NCBI GenBank assembly: GCA_024279035.1
Contig: JAJRSA010000031.1
Coordinates: 1-64,000, forward strand
Reading direction: 5' to 3'
Source of the DNA: Alphaproteobacteria bacterium
GTDB lineage: Bacteria; Pseudomonadota; Alphaproteobacteria; Micavibrionales; Micavibrionaceae
DNA: 64,000 nt
This document shows positions 27,195 through 35,722 of the stretch, in pieces (within the stretch, counting starts at the first letter, position 1; the number at the start of each line of letters is the position of its first letter). The notes below the pieces were generated by a model. That model saw only the letters and a program-made list of their open reading frames with translations, made no database searches and had not been told where the DNA came from. The position numbers were made by a program, and so were the translations under genes.

Positions 27195-27719
27195 ATGAGC
27201 ATAAATAAACCAATTGTACTGATAGGCATGATGGGTGTTGGAAAAACATCTTTAGGACGCGTATTGGCAGAATCTCTCACATTTGATTTTATAGATATAG
27301 ATCAACAGATCGTCGAACAGGAAAACAGCCCCATTCCTGATATTTTCAAAAAACAGGGAGAGCCTTACTTTAGAGTTTTAGAATCAAAAACGATTGAAGA
27401 GGCGTTGCAGGCCACAGATGTAGTGATCTCAACAGGGGGAGGGGCTGTAATGACTCCTCAAACCGCGGATTTAATTTGGGAGAAGGCGGTTTCTATTTGG
27501 ATCCATAGCGATATTGATATTCTTCTCAAACGGGTGTCTGGAGATCTCACGCGTCCTCTTCTCCACCATAAAGATCCCTGTGCTGTCCTAAAAAAGCTGG
27601 AGCAAGAGCGGAGTCCTGTGTATAAAAAAGCAGACATTCATATCCAAAGTGGAGATGAATCTTTGGCAGAGACCTTAAAGAACATAAAAGAAAAATTAAA
27701 TGAATACACTCACTCTTGA
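27195..27719 (+). CDS. aroK: Shikimate kinase
   Basis: It phosphorylates shikimate in the pathway to chorismate. The 174-residue protein has Walker A in LIGMMGVGKTSLGRVLA, the DxD motif in FDFIDIDQQIVE, the ISTGGGAVM substrate-binding motif, and an RP-containing lid (LTRPLLHHKDP). It overlaps aroB by 20 bases, so the two are translationally linked. The operon continues into a CorC-like gene. Confidence 0.96.
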   Translation: MSINKPIVLIGMMGVGKTSLGRVLAESLTFDFIDIDQQIVEQENSPIPDIFKKQGEPYFRVLESKTIEEALQATDVVISTGGGAVMTPQTADLIWEKAVSIWIHSDIDILLKRVSGDLTRPLLHHKDPCAVLKKLEQERSPVYKKADIHIQSGDESLAETLKNIKEKLNEYTHS

Positions 27720-28809
27720 TCTTGGCGCTCATTCTTATGCCCTCCATATCGGCACAGACTTACTCGACAATATAGAGGCGTATATTCCACTCTCTCTTGA
27801 GAAAAGAAAAGTTTTCATTTTGACGGATGAGACTGTAAAACCGCTTTATGCGGACACGATTATGTCTGTTTTTAAAGCACAAGGGGCGTTGCCTTTTCTT
27901 CTCTGTGTCAAAGGGGGAGAAGAGAGTAAATCTTTTTCTGAGTTTGAACGCTTGTCTCATGAAATACTTTCTCATCAGGTGACACGAGATAGCCTTCTTG
28001 TCGCGCTTGGGGGCGGTGTTGTTGGAGATCTCGGAGGATTCTTGGCCTCTACATTGCTGCGTGGTATTCCTTATATTCAAGTCCCCACAACGCTTTTGGC
28101 ACAAGTGGATAGCTCTGTAGGCGGGAAGACGGCGATCAATACACCCTACGGGAAGAACCTTGTGGGCACGTTTTATCAGCCAAAATCGGTTATTATTGAT
28201 CTAAACACCTTAAAGACTCTGCCTGTGCGTGAGTATAGAGCAGGCCTTGCAGAGAGTGTTAAATATGGATTAATTGAAGATGTATCGTTTTTTGAATATC
28301 TAGAAACCAACAGTGCGCGCCTCAATGCAATGGATATGGAGGTGTGTCAGGAGATTGTCCTTAAAAGCTGTGAAACAAAGGCACGCATTGTTTCTCAAGA
28401 TGAAAAAGAAACAAAAGGGAAGCGCGCGCTTCTGAACTTGGGGCATACATTTGGGCATGCTTTAGAGACTCTCGCAGGCTATACTGGCGATGTCCTTCAT
28501 GGAGAGGGTGTGTCAGTCGGGATGGTCATGGCGGCACAGGCGTCTCATGAGTTAGGGATGTTCTCTCAAGAAGACGTTATACGACTGACAAGACTTCTTC
28601 GTGCGCTCGCTCTTCCTGTCTCCATAAAAGACCTTGGTGTAAGCGTTACGCCGACAAAAATGTATACTCTTATGTGTGGCGATAAAAAAGCAACCAAGGA
28701 TGGTATTGGTTTTATTCTTTTAGATAAAATCGGGCAGGCGAGACTCCGTTCAGATCTCTCTGAGGAGTTTATATTAAAACTCATCGAAAAATGTATGGAA
28801 TTAGACTAG
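27700..28809 (+). CDS. aroB: 3-dehydroquinate synthase
   Basis: It converts DAHP to 3-dehydroquinate with NAD and a divalent metal. The 369-residue protein shows the expected ALGGGVVGDLGGFLAST, QVPTTLLAQVDSSVGGKTAI, the metal ligands E in GLAESVKYGLI and H in NLGHTFGHALE, and later VLHGEGVSVGM. The ATG lies inside the aroK end. The aroK-aroB pairing is widespread in proteobacteria. Confidence 0.97.
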   Translation: MNTLTLDLGAHSYALHIGTDLLDNIEAYIPLSLEKRKVFILTDETVKPLYADTIMSVFKAQGALPFLLCVKGGEESKSFSEFERLSHEILSHQVTRDSLLVALGGGVVGDLGGFLASTLLRGIPYIQVPTTLLAQVDSSVGGKTAINTPYGKNLVGTFYQPKSVIIDLNTLKTLPVREYRAGLAESVKYGLIEDVSFFEYLETNSARLNAMDMEVCQEIVLKSCETKARIVSQDEKETKGKRALLNLGHTFGHALETLAGYTGDVLHGEGVSVGMVMAAQASHELGMFSQEDVIRLTRLLRALALPVSIKDLGVSVTPTKMYTLMCGDKKATKDGIGFILLDKIGQARLRSDLSEEFILKLIEKCMELD

Positions 28810-28818
28810 GGTTTTCTC

Positions 28819-30093
28819 ATGATATTATGGTTGATTCTTGGAGCGGTTCTTTTTCTTTTGATGTTATCGGCGTTCTTTTCTGGCTCTGAAACAGCGTTTA
28901 CGGCTGTCTCAAGTGCGCGTTTGCGTTCTGCAGAGAAAGAAGGCGATAAGAAGGCGCGTCTTGTCCTTAAAATTTTAGAACGGAAAGAGCGCATGATTGG
29001 CGCGCTTTTGCTCGGCAATAATCTGGTCAATATTCTGGCGAGCGCTTTAGCCACCAGTGCGTTTATCGGTGTGTTTGGGGACTCTGGCGTTGTCTATGCG
29101 ACAGCTATTATGACGTTGCTTGTTTTGATTTTTGCAGAAGTTCTCCCAAAAACCTATGCGTTGCACCATTCTCAAACGATGACTCGGGCTGTTGCGCCTA
29201 TTATTCGTGTCTTGATTGTTATTCTTGCGCCGATTACCGAAACTGTGACGGCGATTGTAAGACAGACACTTAAGCTGGTTGGGGCTGATATTTCAAAAGT
29301 AAAAATGGGGAGCCATTTAGATTTAATGCGAGGAATTATCGATCAACATGAGGGAGAAGATGCGGAAACCCAGAGCCAACGTGCGATGCTCCGTTCTGTC
29401 TTAGATTTGGCAGATGTCGATGTAGAAGAAATTATGATTCATCGCAAGAACGTAGAGATTATAGATATTGAGTCTCCTGCTGAACAGATTGTCTCCGTCG
29501 TTTTGAAAAGCCCTTATACGCGCATTCCTCTCTATCGAGAGGATCAAGATAACATTGTGGGCGTGTTGCATGCCAAAGAACTTTTACGCGCCTTACAAAA
29601 GGTCAATGGAGACCCTAAGAAAGTTAACATTGAAAAAGTTTCTTCCGAACCGTGGTTTATTCCAGAAACAACAATTTTATTTGATCAACTCCAAGCCTTC
29701 AGGAAACGTCGAGAACATTTTGCAGGCGTGGTGGATGAATATGGCGCCTTTATGGGGATTGTCACGCTTGAAGATATCTTGGAAGAGATTGTGGGTGAAA
29801 TTGACGATGAGCATGACCCTTCCGTGGTGGGGGTGAAGATCCAAACGCATGGCGTTATTATGGCACAAGGCGATGTCACCATCCGAGATCTTAATCGAGA
29901 ATTTGAGTGGACTCTGCCCGATGATGAGGAATACTCAACTATTGCAGGACTCATCCTCTACGAAGCCCAAACGATTCCAAAGGTAGGACAATCTTTTATG
30001 TTCTATGATTTCAAGTTCGATATTTTAAAACGAGAACGTAACCAGATTACTCTTGTCCGTATGACAGCTCCCGCGGAAGAGAAGAGCGACTAA
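28819..30093 (+). CDS. HlyC/CorC-family membrane protein (CNNM, CBS pair, CorC domain)
   Basis: A 424-residue inner-membrane protein. Residues about 1-180 form the DUF21/CNNM transmembrane domain (FFSGSETAFTAVSSARLRSA, then ALLLGNNLVNILASALAT). Residues about 200-330 are a CBS pair (VEEIMIHRKNVEIIDIES; GVVDEYGAFMGIVTLEDIL). The C-terminal 90 residues are a CorC_HlyC domain. The family is linked to magnesium or cobalt efflux; the ion is not shown by sequence. It follows aroB by nine bases, as in many alphaproteobacteria. Confidence 0.92.
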   Translation: MILWLILGAVLFLLMLSAFFSGSETAFTAVSSARLRSAEKEGDKKARLVLKILERKERMIGALLLGNNLVNILASALATSAFIGVFGDSGVVYATAIMTLLVLIFAEVLPKTYALHHSQTMTRAVAPIIRVLIVILAPITETVTAIVRQTLKLVGADISKVKMGSHLDLMRGIIDQHEGEDAETQSQRAMLRSVLDLADVDVEEIMIHRKNVEIIDIESPAEQIVSVVLKSPYTRIPLYREDQDNIVGVLHAKELLRALQKVNGDPKKVNIEKVSSEPWFIPETTILFDQLQAFRKRREHFAGVVDEYGAFMGIVTLEDILEEIVGEIDDEHDPSVVGVKIQTHGVIMAQGDVTIRDLNREFEWTLPDDEEYSTIAGLILYEAQTIPKVGQSFMFYDFKFDILKRERNQITLVRMTAPAEEKSD

Positions 30094-30131
30094 GTGCCCT
30101 GCTTGCACGGTACTTCCCAATCAGCTGATTC

Positions 30132-30168
30132 TTCAAAGAATGTACTATTCTTAATGAAAATGACTATA
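30132..30168 (-). repeat. Truncated copy of the 140-bp repeat
   Basis: CTTCAAAGAATGTACTATTC and the following TTAATGAAAATGACTATA match the end of the full copies at 43889 and 53969 with one or two differences, including the terminal GACTATA. The rest of the element is missing or decayed between 30094 and 30131. As with the full copies, it lies between convergent genes. The proC stop codon (TAG) lies inside the terminal TATAGTC. Confidence 0.7.
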
Positions 30169-30973
30169 ACTCTTCTCCCCGTATTCGTGCCTGTTGGATG
30201 GCTTTTGTCATGAGGGTGATGAGGGCGTTGTCTTTCATGAGTATTTTAAGAGCGGCTTCGGTTGTTCCACCTTTGCTTGTTACATTTTTTCTGCACTGTG
30301 TTGCAGAGAGACCGTTGTTCTCTTGGAGGAGATGGGCGCTTCCAATGACTGTTTGACGCGCAAGCTTGAGTGCCAAATCTTCCGACAGACCACATTCAAC
30401 GCCTGCGTGACTCATCGCTTCGACGAGGAGGAAGAGATAGGCTGGGCCACTCCCAGAGAGAGCTGTGACGGCATTCATGTGGGATTCGTCTTTGATCCAT
30501 TCAACCTCTCCGACAGAGTTCATAAGTTCTTCCGCAGTATGAATATGTTGATCTGTGCAATGTGTATTAGAGATACACACGCTTATACCTTCTCCGATTG
30601 AGGCAGGAAGATTGGGCATTGTACGTATGATGGGCTGGTTTTTTTCAAAATGCTTTTCAAGGGAAGAGAGGGAGGTCCCTGCTGCAATAGACAGGATTAA
30701 GCTCTTTGATTGAATAACAGAAGAAAGTCTCTCACATACTTGATCTAAAATCTGAGGTTTTATTGCTAATACAATAATATCAAAAGAAATATTTATATCA
30801 CTATAGGATGTAAAGTGTGTTTGACAGTGTGTCTGGATGTCATTTGGGATCTCCTGTGGATCCAGAATAGAAAGAGAGATATTGCCTTCTTTAACCCAAG
30901 CACGCGCGAGCGCCGAGCCCATATGCCCGCATCCCACAAGAAGAAGTGAAAGAGTGTTGTCTTGTCTCACCAT
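30164..30973 (-). CDS. proC: Pyrroline-5-carboxylate reductase
   Basis: It performs the last step of proline synthesis with NAD(P)H. The 269-residue protein opens with LLLVGCGHMGSALARAW, has the substrate region RTMPNLPASIGEG and the C-terminal ALSGSGPAYLFLLVEAM signature; TSKGGTTEAAL closes the family pattern. Its start lies 10 bases after the YbjN-like gene. The last codons and stop fall in the end of a repeat remnant, so the native C-terminus may have been slightly altered. Confidence 0.95.
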   Translation of the reverse strand: MVRQDNTLSLLLVGCGHMGSALARAWVKEGNISLSILDPQEIPNDIQTHCQTHFTSYSDINISFDIIVLAIKPQILDQVCERLSSVIQSKSLILSIAAGTSLSSLEKHFEKNQPIIRTMPNLPASIGEGISVCISNTHCTDQHIHTAEELMNSVGEVEWIKDESHMNAVTALSGSGPAYLFLLVEAMSHAGVECGLSEDLALKLARQTVIGSAHLLQENNGLSATQCRKNVTSKGGTTEAALKILMKDNALITLMTKAIQQARIRGEEL

Positions 30974-30983
30974 AACGGTGAGC

Positions 30984-31529
30984 TTAGCAATGACCGACTG
31001 CTTCTGCGAGAGCCAATTTCATAGACTCCACAGAATTAATAGTCGATTCCATGACACTAATGTCATTCTTTTTATCCAAGACATAGAACGCATCATGAAG
31101 ACGTTCACATTCTTGTAATGTGATTTGGATCAAGTCTTGAATAAATCTGAGACAATCACTGTGTTGCATACCGCGTACGAGGCTTGTATACCGAAAACAG
31201 GGGGCAAAACAACCACTTTTTTCATCAGGAGAGAGGTCAAAGTGCCCTAGCCACAATGTGGAATTTACATCTGCGAGCATCTTATAGGCCTCTGGAAGTC
31301 GTTCTTTTATCATGCACAGATCAATTTCACAGCAAAACTGGAGCGCATTTTGGAGTTCATCCCACATGAAAAACATTTTATAGGTGCCTCGTTCTCCTTC
31401 AATACTAAGATAGAGCTGTTCGTCGGAAAGTCTATCAAACGTCCAGTTTTGAGAGTCGAGGAATTCCTCAGCGGAATCTAGAGGGTTACATTGATCGTTT
31501 AATAACACAGTGTTTGTTGTCATTGTCAA
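30984..31529 (-). CDS. YbjN-domain protein
   Basis: The 181-residue protein resembles the YbjN family, which has a type III secretion chaperone-like fold: FLDSQNWTFDRLSDEQLYLS, then LQFCCEIDLCMIKERLPEAY, LADVNSTLWLGHFDL and the FIQDLIQITLQECERLHDAF helix. No signal peptide or membrane segment is seen. The role of the family is unsettled. It lies between ubiK (5 bases upstream) and proC (10 bases downstream) in one operon, an order I recall from other alphaproteobacteria. Confidence 0.75.
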   Translation of the reverse strand: MTMTTNTVLLNDQCNPLDSAEEFLDSQNWTFDRLSDEQLYLSIEGERGTYKMFFMWDELQNALQFCCEIDLCMIKERLPEAYKMLADVNSTLWLGHFDLSPDEKSGCFAPCFRYTSLVRGMQHSDCLRFIQDLIQITLQECERLHDAFYVLDKKNDISVMESTINSVESMKLALAEAVGHC

Positions 31530-31534
31530 ATATC

Positions 31535-31798
31535 CTAACTCTTTTCTTTCTCTTGGGTTTTCTTCTTGGTTTTAGACATACGCGCTTTGAGGGTATCAAT
31601 ATCTTTTTGTTGGGTTTGAACCAGTAATTCGAGACGCTCAAAATCAGCACGTGGCACAAGATCCAAATTCGAGGCTGTTTGCTCAACACGTTCTTTAATA
31701 TCACTGTGGATAGATTGCCGCATTTCACTGACGAGTCCCATAGCCCCTCCTGCGAGATGCATGATGTCATCAATAACGTTGGACTCGGGTTTTGTCAT
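31535..31798 (-). CDS. ubiK: UbiK-like accessory factor (BMFP domain)
   Basis: An 87-residue coiled-coil protein of the BMFP/UbiK family, which supports aerobic ubiquinone synthesis. The N-terminal amphipathic part DDIMHLAGGAMGLVSEMRQS and the LVPRADFERLELLVQTQQKD heptads fit well; the C-terminus is a lysine-rich tail. The ATG at 31798 is preferred over the TTG at 31813, since GGAAGGTAGAG precedes it. It lies about 100 bases after the polyprenyl diphosphate synthase, whose product is the ubiquinone side chain, so the context supports the assignment. Confidence 0.8.
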   Translation of the reverse strand: MTKPESNVIDDIMHLAGGAMGLVSEMRQSIHSDIKERVEQTASNLDLVPRADFERLELLVQTQQKDIDTLKARMSKTKKKTQEKEKS

Positions 31799-31900
31799 CT
31801 CTCTACCTTCCAAACTTGAGGAGGTGATAGCACTCTTCCAGACTCAATTGCAAGGGAATATGAGTCTTTTTTGAGAGGAGATGTGGATGAATTAGTCGTT

Positions 31901-32944
31901 TTAAAAAAGTCTTGAAACAAGTGAGAAAGGAAGATCCTGAAGACGGCGAAGAATATCTTTATTAAGACAGTTTTTTTCAATCTTCTCCAAAGATTTTTTT
32001 GCTTTTTGAGCATAGTGTTCAGCGAGGTCTTTTGAGCGTTTTAGCGCGTCATATTTATGCATAAGAGCTGTGGCTTGTTCTAAATCACCTTCTTGAATAA
32101 TGTGTTGAACAAGCGTGCGTTCCCAGAATATTTTTTCTTCTTCTGTGGAGTCTTCTAGGGCGAAGAGGATGGGTGCTGTGATTTTTCCTTCACGGAAATC
32201 ATCACCGAGAGATTTTCCCAATTCAGCCTGTTTGGCGTCATAATCAAGAGTGTCATCTGTAATTTGGAAGGCCATTCCAAGATTGTACCCGTAAGCTTTC
32301 AAGGCTTTTTGTGATTCTTCGTCTTGTGCAAGAGCGCCACTGACTTCACAAGCGGCAGAGAAGAGGGAAGCCGTTTTAGCCCCAATGATCTTTTTATATA
32401 TAGACCAGTCGATAGACAGACTTCTTTGATACTGAAGTTGAAGAACTTCTCCTTCTGCAATGATGGAAGACGTCTCAGAGAGAATACGGAGGACATCAAA
32501 ATTATTCGTCCGTACCATGAGTTGAAAGGCGCGTGAGAAAAGAAAATCTCCGACAAGCACCGTTTCTTGATTGCCAAAAACAAGGTTAGCGGCTGTTTGT
32601 CCTCTGCGTTCCGTGCTTTCATCCACAACATCGTCATGGAGGAGTGTAGCTGTATGGATGAACTCAACGGCCGCGGCCAGTGTATAGGCATGCTCCATGT
32701 CTGTATTTAAAAGACGGGATGTAGCAAGAGTGAGCAGGGGACGAATACGCTTTCCCCCTGAGGCAATCAGGTACCCTGCGAGTTGAGGAATAAGAGGGAC
32801 ATCTGAGTGCATGTCTTGGAGGATAGTGGCATTTACATGCTCCATATCCTCGTGCAATAAGGTGGTCAGAGACTCAAGAGGGGAGTGTGTGGATTGTACC
32901 TTGAGGTCGGTGTCTGTCTGTGCCATAGATTGAGCCATATCCAT
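31901..32944 (-). CDS. ispB: Polyprenyl diphosphate synthase (octa/decaprenyl)
   Basis: A trans-isoprenyl transferase that makes the quinone side chain. The 347-residue protein has both aspartate-rich motifs: LLHDDVVDESTERRG (first) and ITDDTLDYDA (second), plus GGKRIRPLLTL near the start. Chain length cannot be read from the sequence. It diverges from the TrmN6-type gene, with only 35 bases between starts, so both promoters must overlap. ubiK follows downstream. Confidence 0.93.
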   Translation of the reverse strand: MDMAQSMAQTDTDLKVQSTHSPLESLTTLLHEDMEHVNATILQDMHSDVPLIPQLAGYLIASGGKRIRPLLTLATSRLLNTDMEHAYTLAAAVEFIHTATLLHDDVVDESTERRGQTAANLVFGNQETVLVGDFLFSRAFQLMVRTNNFDVLRILSETSSIIAEGEVLQLQYQRSLSIDWSIYKKIIGAKTASLFSAACEVSGALAQDEESQKALKAYGYNLGMAFQITDDTLDYDAKQAELGKSLGDDFREGKITAPILFALEDSTEEEKIFWERTLVQHIIQEGDLEQATALMHKYDALKRSKDLAEHYAQKAKKSLEKIEKNCLNKDILRRLQDLPFSLVSRLF

Positions 32945-32979
32945 TTTTAGCTTAGCCTACGGAAAACAACAAGAACATT

Positions 32980-33702
32980 ATGTCTCAAACACAGGAAATA
33001 ACCCTCTTGAATAAATCTGTACGGCTTTTACAACCCGAGGGCGGATTTCGCCCCGGGCTTGATAGCGTGATGCTGGCCGCGGCATGTCCTGCCATAGCCA
33101 AAGAAACAGTTTTGGATGCAGGCTGTGGTGTAGGAAGTGCAGGGTTGTGTCTCAAACACCGTGTGCCAGATATTCAATTGAGGGGCGTTGATAGTGATCA
33201 AATTTATATTGATCTCGCACGTCAAAATGGAAAGACATCATCTTTTGACTGTGTGTCTATACAAAATTATAGGCCAGAGCACTGTTTTGATCATATTATT
33301 TGTAATCCTCCTTTTTATGAAGACGGGGAACATCTAATGTCTCCAGATTTTTTGAAAGCAAAAGCGCATGGTCATGGAGTGGATCATGAGGACATTGATC
33401 TTGAAGTCTGGATCAAACATATCCACCGCCTCCTTAAATCCAAAGGGGGGCTGACAATGATTCATCGTACCGAACGTTTGGATGATATATTGTTTTATAT
33501 GCGCAAAAAGTTTGGAGCTGTAGAAATTATACCTCTCTGGCGTAAAGTAGATGGAGAAGCCAAGCGTGTGATTATACGTGCGATAAAAGATCGTAAGACA
33601 GCGTTAAAAATTCATGCAGGTCTTGCCTTGCATGAAGAGGATGGCTCCTATACGAAAGAGGCAGATAAAATTTTAAAAGACGGAGAAGGATTATTTCTAT
33701 GA
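32980..33702 (+). CDS. TrmN6-type tRNA adenine-N6 methyltransferase
   Basis: The 240-residue protein has the SAM motif VLDAGCGVGSAGLCL (about residues 47-61) and the N6-adenine motif IICNPPFYEDG (about 106-116). It matches the tRNA1(Val) A37 methyltransferase family (COG4123 type). RPGLDSVMLAAACP at about 24-37 is also typical. It overlaps the following S49 peptidase by four bases (ATGA-type junction), indicating coupling. Confidence 0.85.
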   Translation: MSQTQEITLLNKSVRLLQPEGGFRPGLDSVMLAAACPAIAKETVLDAGCGVGSAGLCLKHRVPDIQLRGVDSDQIYIDLARQNGKTSSFDCVSIQNYRPEHCFDHIICNPPFYEDGEHLMSPDFLKAKAHGHGVDHEDIDLEVWIKHIHRLLKSKGGLTMIHRTERLDDILFYMRKKFGAVEIIPLWRKVDGEAKRVIIRAIKDRKTALKIHAGLALHEEDGSYTKEADKILKDGEGLFL

Positions 33703-34538
33703 AATGTAAAATAAAGAAGCTTTTTAAAAAGAAAGCCCCCGTGGCTATTATTCGTTTTGCAGGTGTGATTGCTGATCAAGGTAATAAGCGTAGCGGAGTG
33801 AGTTATCAAAAATTTTCGAAAGCCATAGATAAAGCCTTTGAGGTTAAAAATCTAAAAGCCGTCGCTCTTATAATTAATTCCCCTGGAGGTGCTCCAGCAC
33901 AATGTTCTCTTATTAGTGCGCATATGCGTCGTCTTGCAGAGGAGAAAGATGTGCCAGTCTATGCCTTTATCGAAGATGTGGCAGCAAGTGGAGGCTATTG
34001 GCTCTCATGCATTGCCGATGAAATCTATGTGCAAGACTCGTCTATTGTGGGCTCAATCGGCGTTGTAAGCGCTAGCTTTGGCTTTGAAGATTTCATCAAA
34101 AAGCATGGGGTAAAACGCCGGATCTGCACCGCAGGAAAAAGCAAAAGCTTTATGGATCCTTTTTTGCCTGTCCAAGAAGAGGATATCAAACGTCTTAAAT
34201 CTCTCCAGAGTGAAATCCATAAGAGTTTTAAAACATGGGTAAAATCTCGACGGGGAGATCGTCTCAAAGGGACAGATGCAACCCTCTTCGAAGGGCAATT
34301 CTGGGCAGGACACACGGCGTTTGAGAAAGGCCTTGTGGATGGAGTAGAGGAGATGCACGATGTTTTGGTCAAAAAGTTTGGAGAGAATGTAAAACAAGTC
34401 AATTGTACGCCAAGCGAAAGGAGATTTTTGTCTCTTTTGCCGTTTGGCTCAAAATTAGAAATGGGAAAAGCTAATATAGTGCTCCAGATTCTTGAGGCCA
34501 TCGATACACGTGGAGAATGGGAAAAATACGGGCTTTAA
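33699..34538 (+). CDS. S49-family serine peptidase (SppA-like)
   Basis: A short SppA/SohB-type protease of 279 residues. Motifs are LIINSPGGAPAQCSLI, the nucleophile in VAASGGYWLSCIADEI, VGSIGVVSASFGFED and the lysine region TAGKSKSFMDPF. Unlike classic SppA there is no clear N-terminal membrane anchor; the N-terminus is lysine-rich (KCKIKKLFKKK). The role may be peptide or membrane-protein turnover. Its stop overlaps that of the convergent orphan gene by four bases. Confidence 0.88.
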   Translation: MKCKIKKLFKKKAPVAIIRFAGVIADQGNKRSGVSYQKFSKAIDKAFEVKNLKAVALIINSPGGAPAQCSLISAHMRRLAEEKDVPVYAFIEDVAASGGYWLSCIADEIYVQDSSIVGSIGVVSASFGFEDFIKKHGVKRRICTAGKSKSFMDPFLPVQEEDIKRLKSLQSEIHKSFKTWVKSRRGDRLKGTDATLFEGQFWAGHTAFEKGLVDGVEEMHDVLVKKFGENVKQVNCTPSERRFLSLLPFGSKLEMGKANIVLQILEAIDTRGEWEKYGL

Positions 34539-35038
34539 ATAGTGCGTGAAGGAGAGGAAGACTCTGTGGTCTTGCTTTTATTGTATAACTCTATTCCCCC
34601 CGCCACCCCTCCAATTAGAAGTGCATCTCCTAGGTAAGAGACGCCCAGTACTGTATCGCCAACTCCTAGGGATGCCAGACCAAGACTGCTTGTTCCTACT
34701 AAGATACATTTTGTGGAGTCACAGAGAAAGTCGAGAGTCCTTTGAGAGACGCCTTCTACAGAATTTTTATTTAAATATGATATGGTCGCACCAGAAAAAA
34801 TACCTGAGAAGGCAATACTTGTAAGTATGGCCTCTTCAACAGTGGCTATATTTTGAAGAGGAGGTGGCAGTGTTTGCCCTAAGAGTGCGCTTGCTCCACT
34901 TGTGTGAAAGAAAATAGTAGAAAGCCCTACTGCTGTATATTTTTTAATATCATATGTAAGGTCTCTCAGATTTTTTTGTGTCTTCTCTGAAAGTTTATTA
35001 AACAATTTACTTAGGGTCTCCTTTAGAGGATTACTCAT
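34535..35038 (-). CDS. Orphan protein with glycine-rich hydrophobic segments
   Basis: I do not recognise this 167-residue protein. After a charged helix (KETLSKLFNKLSEKTQKNLR) there are three or four moderately hydrophobic segments (VGLSTIFFHTSGASALLG; ILTSIAFSGIFSGATIS; ILVGTSSLGLASLGVGDTVL; ALLIGGVAGGIELY) that could be membrane-inserted or pore-like. The C-terminus is serine-rich. No signal peptide is evident. It opens an accessory stretch of orphans before the glycyl-tRNA synthetase. Confidence 0.55.
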   Translation of the reverse strand: MSNPLKETLSKLFNKLSEKTQKNLRDLTYDIKKYTAVGLSTIFFHTSGASALLGQTLPPPLQNIATVEEAILTSIAFSGIFSGATISYLNKNSVEGVSQRTLDFLCDSTKCILVGTSSLGLASLGVGDTVLGVSYLGDALLIGGVAGGIELYNKSKTTESSSPSRTI

Positions 35039-35109
35039 ACCTTGCCTTCTTTATCGTCTGTGAACATTTTTCCGAGTAGACTTACTCTTGTTTTTACGGA
35101 AAGTAAAGA

Positions 35110-35142
35110 AAAAACCCCCTCTCTGAAGGCTCTGCAGAGGGA
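35110..35142 (-). terminator. Possible terminator before the orphan gene
   Basis: CCCTCT (35118-35123) can pair with AGAGGG (35137-35142), with an alternative inner pairing of CTCTGCAGAG, and an A run at 35108-35114 gives a T run on the minus strand. On that strand it would lie in the leader of the orphan gene at 34535-35038, so it would be an attenuator or the end of an unseen transcript. The support is weak. Confidence 0.3.
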
Positions 35143-35267
35143 GATGTCTATATTTCTACTTTAAAGCAGAAGAAAACACCTCGCTTTACTTTTAAATAAG
35201 TATTTCTTTACAATTAATAATATTAGTGATATGTGAATTGTATAACTTAACCAGAGGGCGTGTAATT

Positions 35268-35705
35268 ATGAAAAATACAAAACTGACTCAAGCAGAAAGT
35301 AAAAGATCCTTGCACCAGATATTTTTATCTGTTCTTGCTCCTTATCTTCTTACGGACGGCGATATTTCTATACAGAGCGGGGGATTGCATGCTCCACAAG
35401 AATTTAAGAATAGTGTGGGTATTGCGCGTAAACAAGGCATAAAGATGTCTTCAGATTATCAAACCATCGTGGGCTGGGGAAAAGACATTGGTTGGCCCAT
35501 TGCAGGCTCTTTGAGGCAAGCCGTTCAAGACACGACAAATGTATGGACAACCTATAGTCCCCTTTCTATAACTTTTCATGGTGATTTAGAAACATTCCTG
35601 CATAAGGTAAACACCTCTTCTTCTCTGAAGGTGGCTTTTGCAGAAAACTTGCCAGAAGAAGAAGTTGAGCCTTATAAGATGGCTCTGCGTAAGTTAGGTC
35701 TTTAG
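35268..35705 (+). CDS. Orphan protein, 145 residues
   Basis: I do not recognise the family. The frame opens at 35226, but GAGGG lies about ten bases before the ATG at 35268, which gives MKNTKLTQAESKRSLHQIFL. The protein is soluble, mixed alpha/beta, with DGDISIQSGGLHAPQEFKNS and WGKDIGWPIAGSLRQAVQD, and an acidic stretch near the end (LPEEEVEPY). No signal peptide or membrane segment is evident. It converges on the glycyl-tRNA synthetase, 17 bases from its stop. Confidence 0.55.
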   Translation: MKNTKLTQAESKRSLHQIFLSVLAPYLLTDGDISIQSGGLHAPQEFKNSVGIARKQGIKMSSDYQTIVGWGKDIGWPIAGSLRQAVQDTTNVWTTYSPLSITFHGDLETFLHKVNTSSSLKVAFAENLPEEEVEPYKMALRKLGL

Positions 35706-35722
35706 GTATATGGGGGTGGTGT

